Shown in pieces: positions 5,800-13,669 of a stretch of DNA of 22,483 bases (positions are counted from its first letter, which is position 1; every line of letters starts with the position of its first letter). The DNA comes from an uncultured Sphingomonadaceae bacterium (GTDB lineage Bacteria > Pseudomonadota > Alphaproteobacteria > Sphingomonadales > Sphingomonadaceae): NCBI GenBank assembly GCA_938003725.1, contig CALKXX010000147.1, forward strand, positions 1-22,483, in the 5' to 3' direction. Position numbers and translations under genes: made by a program. Under the pieces are notes generated by a model. The model was not told the DNA's origin, did not search any database, and worked only from the letters and a program-made list of their open reading frames with translations.

Positions 5800-7917
5800 T
5801 TGAAACAAGCAAAGTGGATGTCGGCTAATCTGATCGTTCTGGGCTGTGCCGGAGCGATAGTTTTCCCGCATCCCGCACATGCACAGGAAGAGAATTCCCA
5901 AGACCTTCAACCGATCACCGGTACAGCTCTATCAAGCCTGCAACCCCGCCGTGAAAATGGTCGGCAAATTTATGATGCTGCACAATTCTCTCGATTCAAT
6001 CCTCGCACGGCGCTCGACATGGTGCGACAAATTCCCGGGTTCACCATCGATACAGGCGACAATAATGAGCGCGGACTTGGTCAGGCGGATGAAAATGTCC
6101 TGATCAACGGTGCCCGTATTTCCGGCAAGAATGTCGATGCATTTACATCACTTGGCAGAATTTCTGCGTCCAATGTGGAACGGCTGGAAATTGTCGACGG
6201 GACGACACTCAGTATTTCGGGTCTGTCCGGTCAAGTCTTGAATGTCGTAACCAGCGCCGATGCGAGCGGCGGTATCAGCGGTAATTTTAAGTGGCGACCG
6301 CAATGGCGGCGGGCGGGCAGCAATTGGTTTGCCGGAGAAGCCTCTATCAGCGGTAAATTGGGCAAAGGCGAATTCACCTTATCGGTCGAAAATGATGCGT
6401 TTCGCAATGGCGCTGACGGCCCGGAAGATGTGACGGACGGATTTGGAAACTTGCTTTTCCAGCGCGATGAGACCGCCCGCGCACGCGGCGACCGGCCAAA
6501 AATCAGTGGAGCCTATAGCCGAACCAGCGAAGCGGGGTCGATATTCAACCTCAATGCCGAATATGCCATCAACCGCTTTCGTGAGAGAGTTGTTACCGTG
6601 CGCACGCAATCCGGCGAAAATGACATATTCGAACTATTCTCAGGCAGCGAAGATGAGTGGAATGCCGAACTTAGTGCAGATTATGAATTTGATCTGGGCG
6701 GCGGCAGACTGAAACTCATCGGGTTGCAGCGTTTTGAACATAGCCCATTCAAAAATTTCTTTGGCCAGACGTTTACCGACGGAGTGACCGTCCCCAATGG
6801 TAGTCAGTTTGATCGTACGGTTGATGAAGGCGAGTCTGTACTGCGCACAGAATATAACTGGAAAACCGATGGCGGCACCGACTGGGGCATCAGCCTGGAA
6901 GGCGCCTATAATTTTCTGGACAGTGAAGGCATCTTTTCGACGCTCAGCAATCCAGGGGTATTTACGCCCACCGCGATTGCCAAGGTAACTGAATTTCGCG
7001 GTGAGGTCATTGGCAATTATGGCCGGTCACTGGCGAATAACTTGACCCTGCAAGCGACGCTGGGCGGAGAATATAGCAAGATTAGTCAGAGCGGTCCAAA
7101 CGGACAAACGCGGAATTTTCTGAGACCGAAAGGCTCCGTTTCCTTTGCCTGGAAGCCGGAAGAGGATCTGGACATCAGCTTGAAAATCGAGCGATCAGTG
7201 GGGCAGTTGAACTTCTTCGATTTCGTGGACCGCGTCGATGTATCGCAAAATATAGGCACGTCCGGCAACCGCGACCTGCGGCCTCCACAAATCTGGCGCA
7301 CGGAGCTAGAGGCGACACAAAAACTAGGCCCCTGGGGCTCCATGACACTCAACCTCTATGGCGAGAAAATTACTGATATCGTCGATTCCATTCCGATTGA
7401 TGAATTTACCGAAGCACGAGGAAACCTACCCAGCGCCACCCGTTATGGAGTGGAATTGAACGCCGGGATCCTGTTTGATCCAATCGGGTGGAACGGTGCC
7501 AAGCTGGATATTGAAGGAGAGATTAGGAACAGTTCTCTTCGGGATCCTTTGCGCGATTATTTCCGCCGGATCAGCGACGACAAAATATTCACTTATGAAG
7601 TCAGCCTGCGTCACGATGTGCCTGGTACCAATTGGGCATGGGGCGGCGGTGTAGAGGATTTCCGGTTCTCAAACTTTCTCAGGCTGGACCAAATCAACAG
7701 TTTCCGTACGCAGGCCCCGTTTACCTGGATATTTGTGGAGCATAAGGACATATTCGGGCTGACCGTAAACGCCAATCTCGGAAATTTATTAGGACGAAAT
7801 GAACGCTTTACCCGGACTGCCTTTGTCGATCGCCGCGATGGCCCGATTGACTTTATCGAGGACCGCAGCCGCGATTTTGGACTAATATACCGGTTGACCG
7901 TCAGCGGGAGTTTCTAA
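5800..7917 (+). CDS. TonB-dependent receptor family protein
   Basis: A 705-residue outer-membrane protein. A signal peptide runs from MKQAKW through a hydrophobic core to AHA|QE (cleavage after residue 28). The plug domain spans about 58-152 (ALDMVRQIPGFTIDTGDN, RGLGQADENVLINGARISGK, SASNVERLEIVDG), followed by a beta-barrel to the terminal aromatic residue (YRLTVSGSF). It would import a large or scarce substrate using TonB-ExbBD energy. No clear TonB box is visible, and the substrate is unknown. It belongs to a compact receptor group common in sphingomonads that is shorter than siderophore receptors. The start is a TTG, chosen because GGGGGA sits 5 nt upstream and it supplies the positive n-region (K2, K5); the ATG six codons later has no such site. 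No neighbouring gene indicates the cargo. Confidence 0.85.
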   Translation: MKQAKWMSANLIVLGCAGAIVFPHPAHAQEENSQDLQPITGTALSSLQPRRENGRQIYDAAQFSRFNPRTALDMVRQIPGFTIDTGDNNERGLGQADENVLINGARISGKNVDAFTSLGRISASNVERLEIVDGTTLSISGLSGQVLNVVTSADASGGISGNFKWRPQWRRAGSNWFAGEASISGKLGKGEFTLSVENDAFRNGADGPEDVTDGFGNLLFQRDETARARGDRPKISGAYSRTSEAGSIFNLNAEYAINRFRERVVTVRTQSGENDIFELFSGSEDEWNAELSADYEFDLGGGRLKLIGLQRFEHSPFKNFFGQTFTDGVTVPNGSQFDRTVDEGESVLRTEYNWKTDGGTDWGISLEGAYNFLDSEGIFSTLSNPGVFTPTAIAKVTEFRGEVIGNYGRSLANNLTLQATLGGEYSKISQSGPNGQTRNFLRPKGSVSFAWKPEEDLDISLKIERSVGQLNFFDFVDRVDVSQNIGTSGNRDLRPPQIWRTELEATQKLGPWGSMTLNLYGEKITDIVDSIPIDEFTEARGNLPSATRYGVELNAGILFDPIGWNGAKLDIEGEIRNSSLRDPLRDYFRRISDDKIFTYEVSLRHDVPGTNWAWGGGVEDFRFSNFLRLDQINSFRTQAPFTWIFVEHKDIFGLTVNANLGNLLGRNERFTRTAFVDRRDGPIDFIEDRSRDFGLIYRLTVSGSF

Positions 7918-7984
7918 GCACAAGACCTGAACGAAAAGCAGATGCCGGATAGACTTTGCGGCACCGTATCCCTACATCCACCGG

Positions 7985-9793
7985 ATGCCGCCCGATTATA
8001 GCACCCGGGGTCAGATCGACCCTCCCATGATCCCAACATTAAAGCGGTTTTTGCCCTATTTATGGCCGGCGGGTGAACCCGTATTGCGCCTGCGCATTGT
8101 GATCGCAGGAATTTTGGTATTGTGCGCCAAAGCCGCCATACTCTCTATGCCATTTGCGTATAAGGCAGTGGTCGACCGGATGGCGGATGAAAGCCTGAGC
8201 ACTGAGCTAACGATCCTGTTCGTGCTGGTCGCCGCCTATGGCCTAGCCCGGTTTGGACAGGTCATGTTTGACAATTTGCGTAACATTATATTCGAAAAGG
8301 TTGGACAGGAAGCCGCTAGACGCCTTGCGACAAATGTCTTTCATCATCTGCACAAATTGTCGTTGCGGTTTCACCTCAACCGGCGCACGGGCGAAATCAC
8401 TAAGGTCATTGAGCGAGGAACAAAGAGCATAGATATCATGCTCTATTTTCTGTTGTTCAATATAGCACCAACCATTGTCGAGCTCGTTGCCGTACTGGTA
8501 ATTTTTCAGATAAAATTTGGTTTCGGGCTGGTCGCAGCAACCTTGGTAATGGTCGCTATCTACATCTTTTTCACCCGCAAAGTCACGGATTGGCGCAATG
8601 CGCTGAGGGCCGAAATGAACGACATGGACACCCGCGCCATTGGCCGGTCGGTTGATGCCTTGCTCAATTATGAGACCGTAAAATATTTCACAGCCGAACG
8701 GCGCGAGGGTGAGCGTTATAACCGGGCGATGCAAGATTGGGCCGATGCGGCAGTGAAATCGGAAAATTCACTGGGCATGCTGAACATCGGGCAATCGGTC
8801 ATCACCAACGCCACTATGATCGGTGCCATGGCATATAGCGTCTATGGCTGGCAGCAAGGTTGGCTGACGGTCGGCGATCTGGTGCTGGTCAATGCGTTGT
8901 TGATGCAGCTTTTTCGGCCACTGGACCTGCTCGGCATGGTCTATCGCACGATCCGGCAGGGTCTGGTCGACATGGACGCGATGTTCAAACTGATCGATAC
9001 GGAGCCAGAGATTGAGGACATAACCGGCGCACCCGCGCTGAACGTTGTGGATGGCGCAGTCGCGTTTGAAGATATCGGCTTTGCCTATGACAAGGAACGC
9101 CAGATCCTTGGAAACCTCAGCTTCACCGTACCGCCCGATGGGACCTTGGCAATTGTCGGCCCGTCCGGTGCCGGAAAATCCACCATCGCCCGGCTGTTAT
9201 TCCGTTTCTATGACCCGCAAGGCGGACGCGTCCTGATCGATGGTCAGGATATTGCCCGTGTACAACAGGAAAGCCTGCGCGGTGCGATTGGTATTGTCCC
9301 TCAAGATAGCGTGCTGTTCAACGACACTATCGGTTATAATATTGGCTATGGCCGCGAAGGCGCAACGCAGGCCGAGATTGAGACTGCAGCCCGCGGTGCT
9401 GCGCTGGACGAATTTATCGCGCAGCTTCCCGATGGTTATGACACACAGGTGGGCGAACGCGGCCTGAAGCTCTCTGGCGGAGAGAAACAGCGGGTCGCGA
9501 TTGCCCGGACATTGTTGAAAAACCCGCCGATACTTGTTCTGGATGAAGCAACCTCCGCGCTCGACAGCCGCACCGAAGACGAAATTCAGGCAACGTTGGC
9601 CAAGATTTCAGAACGCCGAACGACCCTGATCATCGCGCATCGGCTATCGACGATCACCCATGCAGATGAGATTATCGTGCTGAATGGCGGCCAGATTGCA
9701 GAGCGCGGCAACCACGCGCAGCTGCTTGCAGCCAACGGGCTATATGCCGATATGTGGAAACGGCAGGCGGAGGACCGAAAAGAACTGGTTTGA
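7985..9793 (+). CDS. atm1: Atm1/HMT-type ABC transporter, fused permease and ATPase
   Basis: A 602-residue half-transporter that should dimerise in the inner membrane and export glutathione-linked sulfur species or metal conjugates. The transmembrane domain covers about 35-325. It has the family-specific segment RAEMNDMDTRAIG followed by SVDALLNYETVKYF (222-235), typical of the Atm1/ABCB7 group. The ATPase domain (about 350-595) shows Walker A GPSGAGKST (392-400), Q-loop Gln440, signature LSGGEKQRVAIAR (496-508), Walker B ILVLDE (516-521) and switch His552. All catalytic residues are intact and the length is standard. The start at 7985 (MPPDYS) has a poor ribosome site; an in-frame ATG at 8027 (MIPTLKRF) is the alternative. 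The symbol is by family. RecQ follows 37 bp downstream, possibly in the same transcript. Confidence 0.92.
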   Translation: MPPDYSTRGQIDPPMIPTLKRFLPYLWPAGEPVLRLRIVIAGILVLCAKAAILSMPFAYKAVVDRMADESLSTELTILFVLVAAYGLARFGQVMFDNLRNIIFEKVGQEAARRLATNVFHHLHKLSLRFHLNRRTGEITKVIERGTKSIDIMLYFLLFNIAPTIVELVAVLVIFQIKFGFGLVAATLVMVAIYIFFTRKVTDWRNALRAEMNDMDTRAIGRSVDALLNYETVKYFTAERREGERYNRAMQDWADAAVKSENSLGMLNIGQSVITNATMIGAMAYSVYGWQQGWLTVGDLVLVNALLMQLFRPLDLLGMVYRTIRQGLVDMDAMFKLIDTEPEIEDITGAPALNVVDGAVAFEDIGFAYDKERQILGNLSFTVPPDGTLAIVGPSGAGKSTIARLLFRFYDPQGGRVLIDGQDIARVQQESLRGAIGIVPQDSVLFNDTIGYNIGYGREGATQAEIETAARGAALDEFIAQLPDGYDTQVGERGLKLSGGEKQRVAIARTLLKNPPILVLDEATSALDSRTEDEIQATLAKISERRTTLIIAHRLSTITHADEIIVLNGGQIAERGNHAQLLAANGLYADMWKRQAEDRKELV

Positions 9794-9830
9794 GCTTTCA
9801 CATTGGCATCCGCTAAGTTAGAGCAATTGC

Positions 9831-11618
9831 ATGACAACCACTCTCCTGCCGCTCTTAAAATCGACCTTTGGCTTTGACAGTTTTCGCGGCGTGCAAGACC
9901 AGGTGCTGGACCGCGTCATGGCGACGCAAAACACATTGGCTGTCATGCCGACAGGTGCGGGCAAATCGCTATGCTATCAACTTCCCGCCGTCGCCAATGA
10001 AGGTACCGTTGTCGTTATCTCTCCGCTTATCGCGCTGATGCATGACCAATTGCGGAGCGCCGAGGCCGTGGGTATTCGCGCAGCCACCCTCACCTCCGCT
10101 GATGACAATCGCGCTGAAACCATTGCTCGGTTAAAGGCGGGAGAGCTCGATCTGCTATACGCCGCGCCCGAACGGGCATCCGGTCGGCATTTTCGCGAAT
10201 TGCTGGAACAAGCCGATATTTCGCTATTTGCGATCGACGAAGCCCATTGTGTGTCCGAATGGGGTCATGATTTCCGGCCCGATTACCGGTTGCTGCGTCC
10301 GCTCCTTGACCATTTTGCGCATGTCCCGCGTCTCGCGCTGACAGCGACGGCAGACAAACATACGCGCGAAGATATTTTGATACAGTTGGGAATTGACGCA
10401 GATGGCCTGATCCTCGCTGGATTTGACCGTCCCAATATTCGCTATGGGATCAGTCCGCGCAAAGGACTGACCCGGCAAATAAAGGACTTGGTCGAGCGGA
10501 TACCCGGGCCCGGCATCGTCTATACACAGACCCGAAACGCAACCGAAAAACTGGCCGATCAAATTGCCCAAACCGGGCGTTCGGCGCGTGCTTATCATGC
10601 CGGATTGCCGCCTGAGGTTCGCCAACGGAATCAGGCTGAATTTGTGGCGTCAGAGGATATGGTGATGGTGGCCACAATCGCGTTCGGCATGGGTATCGAC
10701 AAGCCGGACGTACGTTTTGTTGCGCATGCCGGGCTGCCCAAATCTATCGAAGCCTTTTATCAGGAAACCGGCCGCGCTGGGCGGGATGGCGACCCAGCCG
10801 AGACCCATATGTTCTGGGGGGCGGATGATTTTGCCAAAGCGCGCCAACGGCTGAGCGAAGTAGATGAACAGCGCCTCGACAGTGAGCGTGTTCGACTGGC
10901 TGCGCTTGGCGGGCTAGTCGAAGCAGCCGGATGTCGCCGCGCCATATTGCTGAGACATTTTGGCGAAGACCCGCCCAAGACATGCGGTAATTGCGACAAT
11001 TGCTTAAATGCACCGGCCACCCGAAATGTGACTGAACTCGCGCGGAAATTTCTATCCGCTGTCTATCGCACGGGGCAAAGTTTTGGAGTCACGCATCTGG
11101 AGGCCGTTTTGACCGGACGGTCGGAAGAGAAAATCCGTTCGCGCGGCCATGACAAGCTGTCAGTATTTGATATAGTTGGCGAGGAAGATGCACCGCTTAT
11201 CAAACCGGTATCACGGTCTTTGTTGCTGCGAGATGCCCTGCGCAACAATGAATATGGCGGGTTAATGTTTGGCCCCGAAGCGCGAGCGATCCTGAAAGGT
11301 GAGGAAGAAGTCGCCATTGTTGAACCTCCCAAGCGCGAGAGGAAGCGGCGGCGCGGCGGTGCTTCTCCAAATCCAGTCGGTGATCCATTGTTCGACGCTT
11401 TGCGGGCAAAACGCATGGAATTGGCCAAGGATCAAGGCGTTCCTCCCTATGTTATATTTCACGACAGCGTGCTGCGCGATATGACCGGATTCAAACCGCG
11501 CACGTTGTCTGCCTTGTCCGAATTGCCGGGTATTGGCAGCGCAAAACTGGATCGCTATGGCGAAGAATTCCTGCATGTCATAAGAGAGGTCACCGAAGCA
11601 CAGGAAGAGAGTGTATGA
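9831..11618 (+). CDS. recQ: ATP-dependent DNA helicase RecQ
   Basis: A 595-residue 3'-5' DNA helicase for recombination and replication-fork repair. The helicase core has MPTGAGKS (39-46), the DEAH box (136-139) in AIDEAHCVSEWGHDFRPDY, TATAD (171-175) and motif VI QETGRAGRDG (311-320). The RQC zinc site uses Cys368, Cys385, Cys388 and Cys391 (TCGNCDNC), followed by a winged-helix part to about 490. A basic linker (KRERKRRRGG, 501-510) leads to a C-terminal HRDC domain (about 518-588) with GFKPRTLSALSELPGIGSAK. Every expected domain is present. The ATG at 9831 has only a weak GAG upstream. The stop overlaps the next gene's start by 4 nt (ATGA), so the sulfurtransferase is translationally coupled. 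No LexA box is visible in the 37-bp gap before it. Confidence 0.96.
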   Translation: MTTTLLPLLKSTFGFDSFRGVQDQVLDRVMATQNTLAVMPTGAGKSLCYQLPAVANEGTVVVISPLIALMHDQLRSAEAVGIRAATLTSADDNRAETIARLKAGELDLLYAAPERASGRHFRELLEQADISLFAIDEAHCVSEWGHDFRPDYRLLRPLLDHFAHVPRLALTATADKHTREDILIQLGIDADGLILAGFDRPNIRYGISPRKGLTRQIKDLVERIPGPGIVYTQTRNATEKLADQIAQTGRSARAYHAGLPPEVRQRNQAEFVASEDMVMVATIAFGMGIDKPDVRFVAHAGLPKSIEAFYQETGRAGRDGDPAETHMFWGADDFAKARQRLSEVDEQRLDSERVRLAALGGLVEAAGCRRAILLRHFGEDPPKTCGNCDNCLNAPATRNVTELARKFLSAVYRTGQSFGVTHLEAVLTGRSEEKIRSRGHDKLSVFDIVGEEDAPLIKPVSRSLLLRDALRNNEYGGLMFGPEARAILKGEEEVAIVEPPKRERKRRRGGASPNPVGDPLFDALRAKRMELAKDQGVPPYVIFHDSVLRDMTGFKPRTLSALSELPGIGSAKLDRYGEEFLHVIREVTEAQEESV

Positions 11619-12163
11619 AATATTTCATTCTATCGATCGCGATGACCAGCGCATTGGCCGGGCTGTTATCAGCATGCGCGGCCGATACCGGTGAAAGCCA
11701 AACCGCCAATTCAATAGAGGAAAACACATCCATGTTTCGCAAAATAAACGATCAGGTTAGCGTGTCGCCCCAGATTACTCTGGATCAGATTGAGGCAGCA
11801 AAAGCCGAAGGCGTTACGCTGATTATCAACAACCGTCCCGATGGCGAGGAACCAGCTGCTCCGCAAAGCGCAGATATAGAAGCCGCGGCAAAGGCCGCTG
11901 GGCTTGACTATGTTGCCATCCCGATTAGCCATAGCGGGTTTTCGGCACCGCAAGTAGACGCGATGATCAAGGCTTTGGAGGGCGCTGAAGGAAAAACCCT
12001 CGCCTATTGCCGGTCTGGCACACGTTCCACTTTACTATGGTCGTTGGCACAAGCCAAAAAGGGCGTCTCGCCAGATGAAATCGCCCGGCTGGCCGGCAAT
12101 GCAGGCTATGACATCACCCCGATACGCGCGATGGTTGATGCTTTGGCGGGCGGGTCTGAATAA
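11615..12163 (+). CDS. TIGR01244/DUF442-family sulfurtransferase or phosphatase-like protein with lipoprotein signal
   Basis: A 182-residue protein with two parts. Residues 1-21 are a lipoprotein signal (MKYFILSIAMTSALAGLLSAC; lipobox LSAC, Cys21), followed by a polar linker. From Met40 comes a typical DUF442 domain: MFRKINDQVSVSPQITLDQI, TLIINNRPDGEE and the active-site loop YCRSGTRSTLLW (Cys132, C-x4-R as in rhodaneses). It may transfer sulfur or act on phosphorylated substrates; the precise reaction is unknown. The ATG at 11615 overlaps the recQ stop (ATGA). An internal ATG at 11732 (Met40) has its own GAGGAAAA upstream and is where cytoplasmic family members usually start, so a second, cytoplasmic form is possible. 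Confidence 0.85.
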   Translation: MKYFILSIAMTSALAGLLSACAADTGESQTANSIEENTSMFRKINDQVSVSPQITLDQIEAAKAEGVTLIINNRPDGEEPAAPQSADIEAAAKAAGLDYVAIPISHSGFSAPQVDAMIKALEGAEGKTLAYCRSGTRSTLLWSLAQAKKGVSPDEIARLAGNAGYDITPIRAMVDALAGGSE

Positions 12164-12212
12164 ACTGCAGCAAATGCCGCCCGTTAAAATCCAGACTAAA
12201 CTATCGACACAA

Positions 12213-12230
12213 ATTTACATTGGTGTAAAT
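12213..12230. promoter_or_regulatory. Candidate operator palindrome in front of the sterol desaturase family gene
   Basis: ATTTACA-TTGG-TGTAAAT is a perfect 7-bp inverted repeat with a 4-bp centre, ending 10 bp before the start codon at 12241. A TCGACA element (12204-12209) lies just upstream and could be the -35 box, placing the palindrome across the spacer and -10 region, where a repressor would block RNA polymerase. Size and geometry suit a TetR-type homodimer, but the regulator is unknown. Confidence 0.5.
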
Positions 12231-12240
12231 AGGCAAGCCT

Positions 12241-13140
12241 ATGGATAGCCTGCCCGATCCAACGCTTTATGCAATCCCATTTTTCGTCGCTACGGTGGCG
12301 ATTGAATTTTTCGCAAGTCGTTACCGGGATCATATCAGATATGATGCAAAGGATATGGCCACATCTCTCACCCTTGGGCTGGGAAGTGTTTTTGCCGGTA
12401 TCTTGACCGGAGGGATCGCGGTGGCGGCGAGTTTCTGGGTCTATCAATACCGGGTTTTTGATATCCCGCTAGACACATGGTGGGCATGGATACTGGTATT
12501 CTTCGTTGATGATTTCTTCTATTATATTTTTCATCGCGGGGCGCACCGTATTCGCTGGGTCTGGGCCGCGCATGTCAATCACCATAGCAGCGAATATTAT
12601 AATCTCGGCACGGCCCTTCGCCAACCGTGGACCAGTACATTCGCACTGACATGGATATTTGGCTTGCCGATGTTTTGGTTAGGGTTTCATCCGGCGATGG
12701 TGGCTTTTGCCGGCGGCGTGAATCTGCTTTATCAATATTGGATACATACAGAGGCTATCGACAAAATGCCGCGATGGTTTGAAGCGGTCATGAACACGCC
12801 CTCGCACCACCGCGTCCACCATGCCACCAATCCGCGCTATCTGGACCGCAATTATGCCGGTATCTTCATCATCTGGGACAAGATGTTTGGCACGTTTGAA
12901 CCGGAAACCGAGGAAGAGAAAATCGAATATGGCATCATCAAGAACCTGAAAAGCTATAACATTATCTGGGCTGTGTTTCACGAATGGGTCGGAATGGCAA
13001 AAGACCTATGGCACGCGCCGTGGAGTGCGAAATTAAATTACCTTATCAAACCACCCGGCTGGAGCCACGATGGGTCGCGCGATAGCAGCGAGACAATCAA
13101 GGCACGTTGGATTGAAGATACCCGGAAGAAGGCCGACTAG
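12241..13140 (+). CDS. Sterol desaturase / fatty acid hydroxylase superfamily protein, alkylglycerol-monooxygenase-like
   Basis: A 299-residue integral-membrane di-iron hydroxylase. The histidine clusters are HRGAH (98-102), HVNHH (111-115), His169 (WIHTEAIDKMP) and HHRVHH (189-194), followed by NPRYLDRNYAGIFIIWDKMFGTFE (from 197). Hydrophobic segments at about 5-25, 45-68, 80-97 and 133-165 give several membrane spans. The HHRVHH-NPRYLDRNY arrangement is closest to the alkylglycerol monooxygenase (AGMO/TMEM195) branch, which hydroxylates ether lipids; the actual bacterial substrate is unknown. The ATG at 12241 has only a weak AGG upstream. Its TAG stop shares one base with the GTG start of the acetyltransferase (TAGTG), so the two genes are coupled. 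A strong palindrome in its promoter suggests dedicated regulation. Confidence 0.9.
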   Translation: MDSLPDPTLYAIPFFVATVAIEFFASRYRDHIRYDAKDMATSLTLGLGSVFAGILTGGIAVAASFWVYQYRVFDIPLDTWWAWILVFFVDDFFYYIFHRGAHRIRWVWAAHVNHHSSEYYNLGTALRQPWTSTFALTWIFGLPMFWLGFHPAMVAFAGGVNLLYQYWIHTEAIDKMPRWFEAVMNTPSHHRVHHATNPRYLDRNYAGIFIIWDKMFGTFEPETEEEKIEYGIIKNLKSYNIIWAVFHEWVGMAKDLWHAPWSAKLNYLIKPPGWSHDGSRDSSETIKARWIEDTRKKAD

Positions 13141-13616
13141 TGAGCAGCCTGATCAAAGATCCGATCGACTGTTTGTCCGGCGAAGAAGTTCTTGCCCGAA
13201 TTGATGCGATCAATCGCAGTTGCGAAAGAATATTCGGACGGGGTAATCGCGCGAAAATAGCGAAGAAGTTGACCGGGAAGAGTGACATCACGTTGCATCA
13301 AATATGCCGCAATGAGGGCGAAATTTCTGCCTTCAAATTAGGGTATACGGAGAATCAAGCATATTTCTACAGCTGGTTGGGCGGCGTTATTCCGGAAGCA
13401 CGCGGACAACATCTGGCACGTGCCCTGATGATCGCCCAACATCGATGGGCGAAAGAGCGAGGCTATCAGGCAATAACTACCAGAACCGAACTCGACAATG
13501 ACCGCATGTCGAAAATCAATCTTTCTGCGGGCTTTTTCGAAGGTGAAACGATAATCAAGACGGATGGCAGAAAATTACGCTGCTTTCACAAGGCCCTGAA
13601 TTTACAAAATGGTTAG
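13140..13616 (+). CDS. GNAT family N-acetyltransferase
   Basis: A 158-residue protein of the GNAT acetyl-CoA-dependent acyltransferase fold. The motif A region is SWLGGVIPEARGQHLARALM (78-97), with RGQHLA at the acetyl-CoA pyrophosphate loop, followed by RGYQAITTRTELDNDRMSKINLSAGF, the usual beta5/alpha4 segment. The first 55 residues are less conserved and basic. The substrate cannot be read from sequence. The GTG start overlaps the stop of the sterol desaturase family gene by one base, which fixes the start and implies co-translation. The next gene begins 53 bp downstream. Confidence 0.82.
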   Translation: MSSLIKDPIDCLSGEEVLARIDAINRSCERIFGRGNRAKIAKKLTGKSDITLHQICRNEGEISAFKLGYTENQAYFYSWLGGVIPEARGQHLARALMIAQHRWAKERGYQAITTRTELDNDRMSKINLSAGFFEGETIIKTDGRKLRCFHKALNLQNG

Positions 13617-13636
13617 GGCATCCATGAAACGATGCC

Positions 13637-13652
13637 ATATTGGTAACAATAT
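13637..13652. promoter_or_regulatory. 16-bp palindrome upstream of the GMC oxidoreductase gene
   Basis: ATATTG-GTAA-CAATAT is a perfect 6-bp inverted repeat with a 4-bp centre, ending 17 bp before the ATG at 13670 and just before its GAGGG ribosome site. The 6-4-6 geometry is the same as the palindrome at 12213-12230, but the sequence differs. It may be an operator; no flanking promoter is clear. Confidence 0.35.
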
Positions 13653-13669
13653 TAGTTTGAGGGTTATGT

